Assembly: GCA_947630285.1 (NCBI GenBank)
Contig: CANRHD010000004.1
Coordinates: forward strand, 55,767-119,766
DNA from: an uncultured Clostridia bacterium
GTDB lineage: Bacteria; Bacillota; Clostridia; Oscillospirales; Acutalibacteraceae
Direction: 5' to 3'
Length of the DNA stretch: 64,000 nucleotides
Every line of letters begins with the position of its first letter. Within the stretch, counting starts at the first letter, position 1. Made by a program: the position numbers and the translations under genes. Below the pieces are notes generated by a model. That model was not told where the DNA came from, did no database searches, and saw only the letters and a list, made by a program, of their open reading frames with translations. Below, piece after piece: positions 8,575 to 17,414 of the stretch.

Positions 8575-8888
8575 AATGCCTGCACTCCTTTTCTGTATTT
8601 TCAACTTAATTAAGTCTGATTTAATTATATATGAATTTATAAAAAAGTCAAAAAATGCTTTTTTATGTTGTATGAACGCAAAATACCGCCTTAAAATATT
8701 TATATTATAAATTCAGGCGAAAATTCAAGGAAAAAAATAAATTAATATCGGTTGTGCAGGTCTCAGAAAGAAAAAATTTGTAATTTTATAAAAATCAACA
8801 AATTATTTGATAATTTTAACGGTCATTTGACCATAATAAAAATTTTTAAATTTTTAAAAAAGTGTCTCATTTGATACACTTTTTGCTG
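8575..8888. other. AT-rich intergenic stretch
   Basis: Apart from the cdd terminator at its right end and the likely NfeD promoter region, I see no gene or RNA in this stretch. It is very AT-rich. Confidence 0.6.
8856..8885 (-). terminator. Terminator after cdd
   Basis: AAAAGTGT and ACACTTTT pair with a short inner extension, followed on the minus strand by TTTTTT, directly after the cdd stop. Confidence 0.75.
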
Positions 8889-9296
8889 TTATTCTATGTT
8901 TTCAGGCGTAAAAGCGTTTGGCAAAAGCTGTTTTAAAGTATAAACGCCGTATTCGTTTTCCGCTTTGACAACAAGAATTTCAAACTCGGGAGAGCAAAAT
9001 TCCGCAATCACCTGACGGCAAACGCCGCAGGGAGGAAATTCCGAGGCGATTTTTCCGTTCTTTCCGCCGGCAACCGCAATTTTAACAAAATCCCTTTCGC
9101 CCTCGCTTACCGCCTTGAACAGAGCCGTGCGTTCGGCGCAGACGCTCGGAGAATAAGCGGCGTTTTCTATGTTACAGCCTGTAAAAATTTTTCCGCTCCG
9201 TGTTAAAAGCGCCGCACCTACCTTATACCCCGAATAGGGCACATAGGCGTTATCCATGGCCTTAACTGCCATAGCGCACAATTCTTCATCTGTCAT
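8889..9296 (-). CDS. cdd: Cytidine deaminase
   Basis: 135 residues, the usual size of the homotetrameric enzyme. It hydrolyses cytidine and deoxycytidine to uridine and deoxyuridine. The zinc motif CAERTA (Cys and catalytic Glu) and PCGVCRQ (two zinc Cys) are intact. The ATG follows AGGTGAT and is 4 bases from the deoB stop. Last gene of the deoC-deoB-cdd salvage operon. Confidence 0.96.
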   Translation of the reverse strand: MTDEELCAMAVKAMDNAYVPYSGYKVGAALLTRSGKIFTGCNIENAAYSPSVCAERTALFKAVSEGERDFVKIAVAGGKNGKIASEFPPCGVCRQVIAEFCSPEFEILVVKAENEYGVYTLKQLLPNAFTPENIE

Positions 9297-9300
9297 AAAA

Positions 9301-10470
9301 TCACCTGCTTAAAATATTTTTCAGCCTGCTTGTGCCGACTGTATTAAATTCAACATCAAGATACTCGGCAACGGTTGCGCTTATATCAGCAAAAGTCGGA
9401 AGCGTTCCCAAATTTACAGGCTTAATATTATCGCCGTAAATTATCAGGGGAACATATTCCCTTGAATGGTCCGTGCTGTCGTCCCCGGGGTCACAGCCGT
9501 GGTCTGCGGTTATGACAAGTATATCGTCCTTTTTCATTTTCAAAATAAATTCCCCGAGCCATTTGTCAAAGGCAGAAAAAGCCCTTGCGTATCCGTCAAT
9601 ATCCTGTCTGTGGCCGTAAAGCATATCAAAATCAACAAGATTTGTAAAGCAAAGCCCGTTAAAGCTTTTATTTAAAGCTTCAAGCGTTTTTTCCATTCCG
9701 TCCTCATTTGAATGTGTAAAAACGAACTCGCTTATTCCCCTGCCGGCAAAAATATCGTGTATTTTACCTATGGCGTAGACATATTTACCGTCGTTTTTTA
9801 TTGCGTCAAGCAGTGTCTGTTCAGGCGGCTCAAGGGAAAAATCATGCCTGTTTGCCGTCCTTTGAAATTCGCCGTCTTTAGTTATAAACGGTCTTGCAAT
9901 TACCCTGCCGACCGCATTCTTTCCGCAAAGTATCTTTCTCGCCTTTTTACAGCAGTCGTAAAGCTCCTCAAGAGGGACGGTTTCCTCGTGAGCGGCAATC
10001 TGAAAAACGCTGTCGGCGGAGGTATATACAATCAAATCGCCCGTTTCGATATGCCTTTTACCGTAATCTTTAATAACCTGCGTACCCGAATACGGTTTAT
10101 TGCACAAAACTCCCCTGCCCGTCTGTTTTGAAAACTCGCTTATTATTTCCGGCGGAAAACCGTCGGGATATGTGGGCATCGGCTTTTGCGAAACAATACC
10201 TGCAATTTCCCAATGCCCGGTGGTGGTATCCTTGCCTCTTGACCTTTCGCAGAGCCTCGCCACCGCCGCAGCAGGGTTGTTATTTACAGGCAAATATCCG
10301 CAGCCGTCAATGTTGCCGAGTCCCATTTTGACGGTATTTTCGCAGGTAAAAAACTTTGATTTTGAAATTCTTTTTAAAGTGTTGCAGTCCCTGTCGCCAA
10401 ACTCGCACGCATCCGGCATTTCGCCTATTCCGCAGGAATCAAGCACTATAATAAATACTCTTTTTGACAT
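9301..10470 (-). CDS. deoB: Phosphopentomutase
   Basis: 389 residues, an alkaline-phosphatase superfamily enzyme that converts (deoxy)ribose 1-phosphate to the 5-phosphate. Visible motifs are VFIIVLDSCGIGEMPD at the N-terminus (metal Asp), KDTTTGHWEIAG (phosphothreonine loop) and VITADHGCDPGDDSTDHSREYVP near the C-terminus (metal Asp and His residues). It supplies the substrate for DeoC, encoded 26 bases upstream. The ATG follows GTGAT. Confidence 0.96.
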   Translation of the reverse strand: MSKRVFIIVLDSCGIGEMPDACEFGDRDCNTLKRISKSKFFTCENTVKMGLGNIDGCGYLPVNNNPAAAVARLCERSRGKDTTTGHWEIAGIVSQKPMPTYPDGFPPEIISEFSKQTGRGVLCNKPYSGTQVIKDYGKRHIETGDLIVYTSADSVFQIAAHEETVPLEELYDCCKKARKILCGKNAVGRVIARPFITKDGEFQRTANRHDFSLEPPEQTLLDAIKNDGKYVYAIGKIHDIFAGRGISEFVFTHSNEDGMEKTLEALNKSFNGLCFTNLVDFDMLYGHRQDIDGYARAFSAFDKWLGEFILKMKKDDILVITADHGCDPGDDSTDHSREYVPLIIYGDNIKPVNLGTLPTFADISATVAEYLDVEFNTVGTSRLKNILSR

Positions 10471-10496
10471 ATATTAATCACTTCACTAAAAATAAA

Positions 10497-11156
10497 TTAT
10501 ATAAGCTTATTTTCCTTGACCGCCTTAACTATTCTGCTCGTGCCGAGTCTTGAAGCGCCTAAATTGATGAAGTCCTCGGCGTCTTTTACAGTTGAAATTC
10601 CGCCTGCCGCCTTGATTTTAAGATTTCCCGTAATGTTCTGTGAAAAAAGTTTTATATCCTCCTTTGTCGCACCGCATTTTGAAAAGCCCGTGGAGGTCTT
10701 GATATAATCGGCGTCGGAGGCGGAAACGATTTCGCACATTTTTACCTTTTCCTCTTCGCTTAACAGGCAGGTTTCAATTATAACCTTAAGGATTTTACCT
10801 CTGCAATTCCTTTTTACCTCGTTTATCTCGTTTAAAATGTCATTATATTTTTTATCTTTCAACCAACCTATATTAATAACCATATCAATTTCGTCGGCGC
10901 CGTTTTTTACCGCATCATCTGTTTCAAAACACTTTACGGCTGTTGTCGAATGACCGTTCGGGAAGCCTATGACCGTGCAGACGGCCGTTTTACCGCCCAA
11001 ATATTCCTTTGCCTGCTTTACATATGACGGTGCGATACAGACAGAGGCCGTGCCGTACTTAACCGCATCATCGCAAAGCTCTTTTACCTGCTCCCAAGTC
11101 GCCTCCGGGGACAAAACGGTATGGTCGCATTTTGACAAAATTTCTTTTATATCCAT
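10497..11156 (-). CDS. deoC: Deoxyribose-phosphate aldolase
   Basis: 219 residues, a class I aldolase that splits 2-deoxyribose 5-phosphate into glyceraldehyde 3-phosphate and acetaldehyde. The Schiff-base lysine is in DYIKTSTGF, with CTVIGFPNG and KAAGGI further markers of the family. It is transcribed with deoB and cdd and follows a GNAT gene by 12 bases. Confidence 0.96.
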   Translation of the reverse strand: MDIKEILSKCDHTVLSPEATWEQVKELCDDAVKYGTASVCIAPSYVKQAKEYLGGKTAVCTVIGFPNGHSTTAVKCFETDDAVKNGADEIDMVINIGWLKDKKYNDILNEINEVKRNCRGKILKVIIETCLLSEEEKVKMCEIVSASDADYIKTSTGFSKCGATKEDIKLFSQNITGNLKIKAAGGISTVKDAEDFINLGASRLGTSRIVKAVKENKLI

Positions 11157-11168
11157 TTTAAATCACCT

Positions 11169-11669
11169 TTATAAAATATGATAGTAAGGACAAATGTCCT
11201 CATAGCTTCCGTCCTTCATTCTAAAGCCGTTGGGTATTGTGCCGAGCTTGACAAAGCCGAGCCTTTCGTACAGATGTCGAGCGTGAATATTCGAAGCCAC
11301 AACAGCGTTAAACTGAAGAATTTTAAAGCCTGACTCCCTGCCCTTTTCAAGGCAGTCGGAAACAAGCCTTTCGCCTATGTGCCTGCCTCTTTCGGACTTT
11401 AATACCGCAAAGCTTGCGTTGCAGATATGTCCGCACCTGCCTACATTGTTCGGGTGCAGGATATAAAGCCCCAAAATTTTTCCGCTTTCGCAGTCAACGG
11501 CAACTCCGCAATAGGTTTGCGAGGAGAAAAAGCCGCTGCCGCTGTTTTTATCAAGCAAATCCTCCTGCGGAAAAGCTACGCCGTCCTCCACAACCTCGTT
11601 CCAAATTTCAATCATAGAAGCAAGGTCGGAGTTTTCATACTTTCTTACTTTAACGCCCATATTTATCAT
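11169..11669 (-). CDS. GNAT-family N-acetyltransferase
   Basis: 166 residues with a GNAT fold: an N-terminal DLASMIEIWNEVV helix pair typical of phosphinothricin-acetyltransferase-like members, the acetyl-CoA loop in KSERGRHIGERLV, and the C-terminal HARHLYERLGFVKLG segment. The substrate is unknown; relatives act on small amines or amino-acid analogues. It is 12 bases ahead of deoC and appears to be the first gene of that operon, though nothing links its function to nucleosides. The ribosome site is weak, so the exact start (first or fourth codon) is uncertain. Confidence 0.85.
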   Translation of the reverse strand: MINMGVKVRKYENSDLASMIEIWNEVVEDGVAFPQEDLLDKNSGSGFFSSQTYCGVAVDCESGKILGLYILHPNNVGRCGHICNASFAVLKSERGRHIGERLVSDCLEKGRESGFKILQFNAVVASNIHARHLYERLGFVKLGTIPNGFRMKDGSYEDICPYYHIL

Positions 11670-11735
11670 TCTTTCGTTTTTTTATATTTTAGCATTATTT
11701 TATCTCATAAGCAACAAAATTGCCAAAGCTTAATA

Positions 11736-11775
11736 AAAAACCGCCTTACGACAGTTCTGCATCACAAGGCGGTTT
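11736..11775 (-). terminator. Terminator of tRNA-Arg
   Basis: AACCGCCTT and AAGGCGGTT form a stem around an 18-base loop, followed by TTTTTT on the minus strand, starting right at the CCA end of the tRNA. Confidence 0.75.
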
Positions 11776-11851
11776 GGTACGCCCGACCGGATTCGAACCG
11801 GTGGCCTTTAGAGTCGGAGTCTAACGCTCTATCCATCTGAGCTACGGGCGC
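11775..11851 (-). tRNA. tRNA-Arg (anticodon CCG)
   Basis: Full cloverleaf on the minus strand. Acceptor GCGCCCG pairs with CGGGCGT, D-stem GCTC/GAGC, anticodon stem TTAGA/TCTAA with loop CTCCGAC (anticodon CCG, reads CGG), and T-arm ACCGG-TTCGAAT-CCGGT. Discriminator A and an encoded CCA are present. Confidence 0.96.
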
Positions 11852-11919
11852 ATATTAAATTAATCGGCCGCCTGCGGCAGTCCCTTGAAAACAGGGATTA
11901 CCGCAAACAAAGCTTTTAA

Positions 11920-13014
11920 TCATACATTAAATCTGAAAAGGACTATATCCCCGTCCTGCATAACATACTCTTTGCCCTCGGAACGGACTTTTCCGTTTTC
12001 CTTTGCCGCCTGCATCGAGCCGTAAAGCATCAGATCGTCAAACGAGACAATTTCCGCACGAATAAACCCTCGCTCTATATCGGAATGTATTTTTCCTGCG
12101 GCCTTGGGAGCTTTTGTCCCCTTTTTAATCGTCCACGCCCTCACCTCGGGTTTGCCGGCTGTAAGGAAAGACATAAGCCCGAGCAGGTCGTACGAGCGCT
12201 GAATAAGCAGGTCAAGTCCGCCCTTATCAACGCCTATATCGGCAAGGAACATTTCCTTTTCCTCTTTTGAGAGCGAGGAAATTTCCGCCTCAAGCTCGGC
12301 GCAAATCGGAAGCACCTGAGCGCCCTCCTTTGAGGCCAGAGCCTTGACTGCGTTGTATCTTTCGTTTGTATCTATGTTGTTTTTGAAATCTTCCTCGCAC
12401 ATATTGCAGGCGTATATAACGGGCTTTGCGGACAGCAGACCGATGCCCGAAAGTATCTCGCTCTCTTCCTCGTCGGCGTCAACCGCCCTCGCATTAACTC
12501 CGCTTTCAAGCTCCGACTTGAGCCTGTGCAGGAAATCCACTTCCTTTTGAAGCGACTTATCGCCTTTGAGTTCCTTTTCGCTCTTTGCTATTCTTCTGTC
12601 GAGAATTTCGCTGTCCGATAAAAGCAGTTCAAGATTTATGGTTTCAATATCTCTAACGGGGTCTATTGAGCCCTCGACATGAATAATATCGTCATTGTCA
12701 AAGCACCTGACAACATGAATTATTGCGTCAACCTCCCGTATATGAGAAAGGAATTTGTTTCCGAGCCCCTCGCCCTTTGAAGCGCCCTTTACAAGACCTG
12801 CAATGTCAACAAATTCTATCGAAGCAGGCGTAACCTTATTGGGAGAATACATTTGCGCCAATTTTTCAAGCCTGTAATCCGGCACATCAACAACGCCTAT
12901 ATTCGGCTCAATGGTACAAAACGCATAGTTTGCCGACTGAGCGCCGGCATTGGTAATGGCGTTAAACAAAGTACTCTTGCCCACATTGGGAAGCCCTACT
13001 ATACCTAATTTCAT
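11920..13014 (-). CDS. ychF: YchF/OLA1-type ATPase
   Basis: 364 residues, the usual size. It is a universally conserved Obg-family P-loop protein that prefers ATP and binds ribosomes. Motifs: GLPNVGKSTLFNA (P-loop), DIAGLVKGASKGEGLGN (Walker B/G3 region), YACNMCEED at the G4 position (where GTPases have NKxD), and a C-terminal TGS domain (TIKKGTKAPKAAGKIHSDIERGFIRAEI). ATG with GTGAG upstream. Confidence 0.96.
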   Translation of the reverse strand: MKLGIVGLPNVGKSTLFNAITNAGAQSANYAFCTIEPNIGVVDVPDYRLEKLAQMYSPNKVTPASIEFVDIAGLVKGASKGEGLGNKFLSHIREVDAIIHVVRCFDNDDIIHVEGSIDPVRDIETINLELLLSDSEILDRRIAKSEKELKGDKSLQKEVDFLHRLKSELESGVNARAVDADEEESEILSGIGLLSAKPVIYACNMCEEDFKNNIDTNERYNAVKALASKEGAQVLPICAELEAEISSLSKEEKEMFLADIGVDKGGLDLLIQRSYDLLGLMSFLTAGKPEVRAWTIKKGTKAPKAAGKIHSDIERGFIRAEIVSFDDLMLYGSMQAAKENGKVRSEGKEYVMQDGDIVLFRFNV

Positions 13015-13039
13015 ATTAACTCACATTGCCTTTCGTTGA

Positions 13040-14281
13040 TTATTTTAGTTTGTGTATAAAAAGGCCGCTTAACAGTTTAGGCTCAAACCAGGTCGATTTA
13101 GGCGGCATAATCTTACCGGCGTCCGCTATCGCCATTAATTCCTCAAGCGAGGTGGGATACATTGAAAAAGCAAGGCTCATATCGGAATTTGCACGCTTTT
13201 CAAGCTCGCCCAAGCCCCTGATACCGCCGACAAAGTCAATCCTCCTGTCGGTTCTCGGGTCGTCGATGCCGAGTACGGGAGATATAAGATTATTTTGTAA
13301 AACCGATACATCAAGGCTTAAAACAGGGTCGCTCTCATCGAATGTGTTTGCCTTAGCCGTCAGAGAATACCATTCATTTTCGAGGTACATTCCGAAATTA
13401 TGCCTTGCTGTAGGCGAATAAGCCTTTTCACCTACCTTTTTAACCTCAAAATTTTCGGAAATTTTGTTGATAAATTCATCTTTGCTCAAACCGTTGAGCC
13501 CGGCTATAACCCTGTTGTAGTCCATAATTTTAAGCTCGTCCGCACAGAAAAGAACCGAAAGGAAATAATTAAACTCCTCTTCTCCGGTATGGTTTTTGTT
13601 CTGCTCACGGCGCTTAATACCTACCTTAACGGCAGAAGCCGCCCTGTGATGCCCGTCGGCTATATAAAGCGAGGGTATGTTTTTAAATTCCTCAACTATG
13701 GAATTTATAACGCCGCTGTCGTCTATTACCCAAACGCTCTGCCTGACGCCGCCCGATTCAAAATCATATTCGGCCTTATGTAACGCTTTCCACGAAGAAA
13801 TTATCCCGGTAAGGGTATCGTTTTTTCTGTAAGCGAGAAAAATAGGCCCTGTATTTGCGTCAAGCGTATCAACATGGCGTATTCTGTCCGCTTCCTTGTC
13901 GGCACGGGTCAGTTCATGCTTTTTTATTGTGTTGTCGATATAGTCGTCAATGGAAGTACAGCCCACAATACCCGTCTGCGTCTTACCCCTCCAGGTCTGG
14001 GCGTAAATATAAAGATACGGCTTTTCGTCCTGAAAAAGAACTCCGTTATTAATAAGCTTATTCAGGTTTTCCTCAGCCTTAAGATAAACCTTTTCATCGT
14101 AAATATTTGTATCCTGCGGCAAATCTATTTCGGCCTTGTCTACATGGAGAAAGGAATATTCATTGTCCTTTGCCATTTCACGGGCCTCGTCGGAATTCAT
14201 AACATCGTAAGGCAACGCGGCAACCCTGTGCGCAAGCTCTTTAACGGGTCTGTATGCCCTAAACGGTCTTAAAACTGACAT
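13040..14281 (-). CDS. DUF1015-family protein
   Basis: 413 residues matching the DUF1015 family from end to end: the opening VLRPFRAYRP, AALPYDVMNSDEA, YIYAQTW, KHELTRADKEADR and the conserved YIADGHHRAASAV. No signal peptide. Function is unknown; in other bacteria these genes are often next to serine biosynthesis genes, which is not so here. The start has GAGAGG about 8 bases upstream and overlaps the 3' end of the VanZ gene by 13 bases, so the two are cotranscribed. Confidence 0.88.
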   Translation of the reverse strand: MSVLRPFRAYRPVKELAHRVAALPYDVMNSDEAREMAKDNEYSFLHVDKAEIDLPQDTNIYDEKVYLKAEENLNKLINNGVLFQDEKPYLYIYAQTWRGKTQTGIVGCTSIDDYIDNTIKKHELTRADKEADRIRHVDTLDANTGPIFLAYRKNDTLTGIISSWKALHKAEYDFESGGVRQSVWVIDDSGVINSIVEEFKNIPSLYIADGHHRAASAVKVGIKRREQNKNHTGEEEFNYFLSVLFCADELKIMDYNRVIAGLNGLSKDEFINKISENFEVKKVGEKAYSPTARHNFGMYLENEWYSLTAKANTFDESDPVLSLDVSVLQNNLISPVLGIDDPRTDRRIDFVGGIRGLGELEKRANSDMSLAFSMYPTSLEELMAIADAGKIMPPKSTWFEPKLLSGLFIHKLK

Positions 14282-14739
14282 TTTTGTACCTCTCTTTTTT
14301 TCATTACGCTCTTAAAAGCAAAGTAAATTACGCTGACAGCGGCAGTCACCAAAAGCGCTCCGCAGAAATCAACGAAAATATCCCTGACCTGACACGCCCT
14401 GCCCTGAATAAAATATTGATGCAATTCATCTGTCGAAGCATAAAAAACGGTCGATACAAGCGAAACAAAAGGCGAAAACTTAAAAAACAAGACAAAATAT
14501 GCAATGTTAAAAGCAAGGCACAGTCCGCCGAACTCTATTGCGTGAGCCGCTTTCCTGATAAAATGCGAGCTAAACTCAATGCCGAATTTTTCAAAAATCA
14601 TTTTTATCAAGCCCCTGCTCGTTTCGCTTGAAAGCTCCGCCGTCTGATGCGAATAATAAAAAATTATCACCATACACAGCAGAACAAAGCACCATGACAA
14701 TATTAAAGCCGATTTTCTTTTAAATTTCATATCAATCAT
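14269..14739 (-). CDS. VanZ-family membrane protein
   Basis: 156 residues with four predicted membrane helices. Family markers are YYSHQTAELSSETS after helix 1, FIRKAAHAIEFGGLCL, and TDELHQYFIQGRACQVRDIFVDFCGALL. VanZ-like proteins are small integral membrane proteins with poorly defined roles, in one case low-level teicoplanin resistance. Its ATG overlaps the stop of the upstream lipoprotein gene (ATGA) and its end overlaps the DUF1015 gene. Confidence 0.88.
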   Translation of the reverse strand: MIDMKFKRKSALILSWCFVLLCMVIIFYYSHQTAELSSETSRGLIKMIFEKFGIEFSSHFIRKAAHAIEFGGLCLAFNIAYFVLFFKFSPFVSLVSTVFYASTDELHQYFIQGRACQVRDIFVDFCGALLVTAAVSVIYFAFKSVMKKREVQKCQF

Positions 14740-16325
14740 TTCTTTACAGCATTTATAAAAAATATATTATTGCCGGAGGAATAAAAATATATGCCCTCTG
14801 TATCGTCAGAGGAAATAAAATAGCTGTTTTCGTAAAAGACGGGAACCATTACGGCGTCGGAAATGAGCATTTTTTCAGCCTCGGCGCAGAGCTCTCTCGT
14901 TTTATAAGAACTGCCCGTATTTTCCCTGATATTCTTCATAAGGTCTGCGTACTTACCGGAATTATAGTTTAGTATATTGCTTTTTGAAATCCCGTCCAGG
15001 AAATCGCTTACAAAAACCGACTGCGCCGTGTACGGATAAAAGGCAACCGAATAACTGCCGTCACGCATAACGGCGGCAAGCTCGCTTTGTTCAACGGCGG
15101 TAACCGATACGATAAACTTAACGCCGAGCGTTTTCTGCATGGACTGCACAAGCTGTTTTATCACATTTTCGTATTCTTCGGTGCATTTTATATTGAGTTC
15201 AACGCTTGACTCGCCGAGCTCAAGCAAGCCCTGCTCAAAGCATTTTTTTGCATTTTCCGCATTAAAGGAATTAAGCGTCGGTTTAAAATTATCGGTAATA
15301 TAAGGCTCGTTTCCAATTTTGCAAAACGGCGGTATTACGCTGACTGCCCGTTTTATATTTTCATCTCCAAAGTTAAGAGCCGAAAAATCGCAGGCATAGT
15401 TTAACGCAAGCCTTATATTCCTGTTGGACAGATATTTATCAGACTGGTTAAATACCAGAGAATAAACCGTATTTTCTATTCCGGTAAAATTATAATCTTC
15501 CTTATCCTCAAGACTTTCATAATTATATTTGTTCAAATAAGCGGTATCATATGTATTGGAATTCATTTTTTCCGCAACCTGAGCCTCACTCGAATTAATA
15601 TAAAAAGTTACGGAAGAGGGCTTAACGGTATTAACGCCGTTGTAGTCATCGTTTCTGACTATCCTGACAGAAGTATTTTCGACCCATTTTGAAACATTAA
15701 ACGGTCCGTTGCACAAAAGATATTTGGCGTCAAGCCCGTATTTGCCGCCAGTGAGTTCATAAAACGCCTCGTCGCAGGGCATGGCGCCCGGGGTTGTAAG
15801 GGAATACAAAAAGTTTTCGTCCGCAAATTTGAGCTTTACAATAAAGGTATGTTTGTCCGTCGCCTCATATGAGTCAACACAATAAAACATATTGCGGTAA
15901 GGCGAGTTAATTCGTTCGTCAAAAATGCGGTCAAAGGCAAATTTAAAATCCTCCGCATAGACATTTATATCAAACGCTTCCTCGTAATTTTCGCCGAGTA
16001 TATCTTTATGTCCGGAAAACAGCGCCCAATGCGCATTGTCACGGAGTTTAAAGGTATATGTCAGTTTATCGGGCGAGACGGTATAGCTTTCGGCAACGCC
16101 GCTTTCAAGCTCACCCTTTGCGTTTACCCTTAAAAGGCCCTCAAAGCAATTTAAAACGATTGTCTTTTCGGAATCGGAGTCGGCTATCTGAGGGTCAAGA
16201 CTTGTAGGTTCATCTAAAATAGGGGCGGCAAAAGCCTTGTCAGCCTTTGCCTTTCCAAAACAACCGCTGAACAAAGTTAAAATCATTGTTAAAATCATTA
16301 ATAATGATAAAACCCTTTTGCCCAT
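14736..16325 (-). CDS. Peptide/solute-binding lipoprotein (SBP family 5)
   Basis: 529 residues. A lipoprotein signal ends in LFSGC (Cys about residue 22), so it is tethered to the outer face of the membrane. The body is an OppA/DppA-type solute-binding protein: ILDEPTSLDPQIADSDSE at the N-terminus, YTFKLRDNAHW, LCNGPFNVSKW and RLALNYACDF are family hallmarks. No permease or ATPase genes lie nearby, so it is an orphan binding protein that may deliver peptides to a transporter encoded elsewhere. It starts an operon with VanZ and DUF1015. ATG follows GAGGAAATT. Confidence 0.9.
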   Translation of the reverse strand: MGKRVLSLLMILTMILTLFSGCFGKAKADKAFAAPILDEPTSLDPQIADSDSEKTIVLNCFEGLLRVNAKGELESGVAESYTVSPDKLTYTFKLRDNAHWALFSGHKDILGENYEEAFDINVYAEDFKFAFDRIFDERINSPYRNMFYCVDSYEATDKHTFIVKLKFADENFLYSLTTPGAMPCDEAFYELTGGKYGLDAKYLLCNGPFNVSKWVENTSVRIVRNDDYNGVNTVKPSSVTFYINSSEAQVAEKMNSNTYDTAYLNKYNYESLEDKEDYNFTGIENTVYSLVFNQSDKYLSNRNIRLALNYACDFSALNFGDENIKRAVSVIPPFCKIGNEPYITDNFKPTLNSFNAENAKKCFEQGLLELGESSVELNIKCTEEYENVIKQLVQSMQKTLGVKFIVSVTAVEQSELAAVMRDGSYSVAFYPYTAQSVFVSDFLDGISKSNILNYNSGKYADLMKNIRENTGSSYKTRELCAEAEKMLISDAVMVPVFYENSYFISSDDTEGIYFYSSGNNIFFINAVKK

Positions 16326-16416
16326 AATTTCCTCGCAATAAATTATTAGCAGTATTATACAACAAAACTAATAATAATGCAAATAAAATACAATATAATT
16401 TTTCATCATAAATTAC

Positions 16417-16445
16417 TTGATTTTTTATGATTTATCATTTATAAT
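16417..16445 (+). promoter_or_regulatory. Promoter of tRNA-Ser
   Basis: TTGATT (16417-16422), 17-base spacer, TATAAT (16440-16445), ending 13 bases before the tRNA 5' end. Confidence 0.75.
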
Positions 16446-16458
16446 ACTTGAGTGATAC

Positions 16459-16551
16459 GGAGAGTTGTCCGAGCTGGTCGAAGGAGCACGATTGGAAATC
16501 GTGTAACGGGCTAAAACCTGTTCGAGGGTTCGAATCCCTTGCTCTCCGCCA
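16459..16551 (+). tRNA. tRNA-Ser (anticodon GGA)
   Basis: Class II tRNA with a long variable arm. Acceptor GGAGAGT pairs with GCTCTCC, anticodon stem CACGA/TCGTG with loop TTGGAAA (anticodon GGA, reads UCC), T-arm GAGGG-TTCGAAT-CCCTT. Discriminator G followed by encoded CCA. Confidence 0.96.
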
Positions 16552-16933
16552 AAAAGAGAAGTCACAAGATGTGATTTCTCTTTTTTTATTTTATGAAAAA
16601 ATTATGACAAGGGATTCGAACCACAGTCCATCTTTTGCGAGGCACGAGCAAAAGGGATATAAAATAGGATTTGTTTGCGAAGCAAACTTCGGCGGAGTGT
16701 AACGAAGCCGAATCCCTTGCTCTCCGCCATCGTCGTCGCAAGCTACATATCGATTGCGGCGTTTTTTATACCTGCGGCAAAAACCGCCTCGCACTCATTC
16801 CGTTGCTCCTCCTCTCTGCAAAAAGTCACGCTTGCTTCGGCTATGCCCTTGTAAACGCAGGCATTACGCCTTAGCTTCGCTATCAACTTTTTGCGGTTTT
16901 TACGCCTACGGCGTATCGTACATAAAGCTCAAA
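16552..16933. repeat. 382-bp tandem repeat, copy 1 (contains tRNA-Ser 3'-end fragments)
   Basis: First of two direct tandem copies. It begins with the tRNA-Ser terminator hairpin. Inside are an inverted copy of the tRNA T-arm (about 16609-16622) and a direct copy of the last 20 bases of the tRNA-Ser body plus GCC (about 16710-16728). Also present are palindromes such as TTTGCGAAGCAAA and a GGCGGAG...CTCCGCC hairpin. Short ORFs inside have no family resemblance and I treat them as non-coding. Confidence 0.85.
16554..16588 (+). terminator. Terminator of tRNA-Ser
   Basis: AGAGAAGTCACA and TGTGATTTCTCT pair (one internal mismatch) around AGA and run into seven T residues. A near-identical copy lies at about 16936-16970 as part of the repeat. 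Confidence 0.85.
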
Positions 16934-17315
16934 TAAAGAGAAGTCACGAAATGTGATTTCTCTTTTTTTATTTTATGAAAAAATTATGACAAGGGATTCG
17001 AACCACAGTCCATCTTTTGCGAGGTACGAGCAAAAGGGACATAAAATAGGATTTGTTTGCAAAGCAAACTTCGGCGGAGTGTAACGAAGCCGAATCCCTT
17101 GCTCTCCGCCATCGTCGTCGCAAGCTACATATCGATTGCGGCGTTTTTTTATACCTGCGGCAAAAACCGCCTCGCACTCATTGTGCTGCTCCTCCTCTCC
17201 GCAAAAAGTCACGCTTGCTTCGGCTATGCCCTTGTAAACGCAGGCATTACGCCTTTGCTTCGCTATCAACTTTTTGCGGTTTTACGCCTACGGCGTATCG
17301 TACATAAAGCTCAAA
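16934..17315. repeat. 382-bp tandem repeat, copy 2
   Basis: Matches copy 1 at a constant offset of 382 bases over its length, with only scattered substitutions and single-base indels that cancel out. It repeats the terminator hairpin, the inverted T-arm piece and the direct tRNA-Ser 3' end (about 17092-17110). The sequence stops resembling copy 1 at about 17318. The 100 bases after it hold only the hairpin ahead of the HAD gene. Confidence 0.85.
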
Positions 17316-17368
17316 TAAGTAAAAAATACCCTGCCGATTTTTACTTTTTCACTAATCGCTAAAATAAC

Positions 17369-17402
17369 AAGCCTATTTTGTCTTTTAAGGCAAAACAGGC
17401 TT
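17369..17402 (-). terminator. Hairpin after the Cof-type HAD gene
   Basis: AAGCCTGTTTTG and CAAAATAGGCTT pair around a 10-base loop just after the stop at 17415. The minus-strand T run is weak while the plus-strand one is better, so it may work in both directions. Confidence 0.55.
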
Positions 17403-17414
17403 AATTTTTATCGT

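Noticed and set aside
11881..11912. Hairpin downstream of ychF as terminator
   Set aside because: About 11 pairs form, but no T run follows on the minus strand, so I did not call it.
16591..17362. Several ORFs of 60-100 codons on both strands in the tandem repeats
   Set aside because: They occur in all frames of a palindrome-rich repeat, follow the repeat borders, lack convincing ribosome sites and have no family features.
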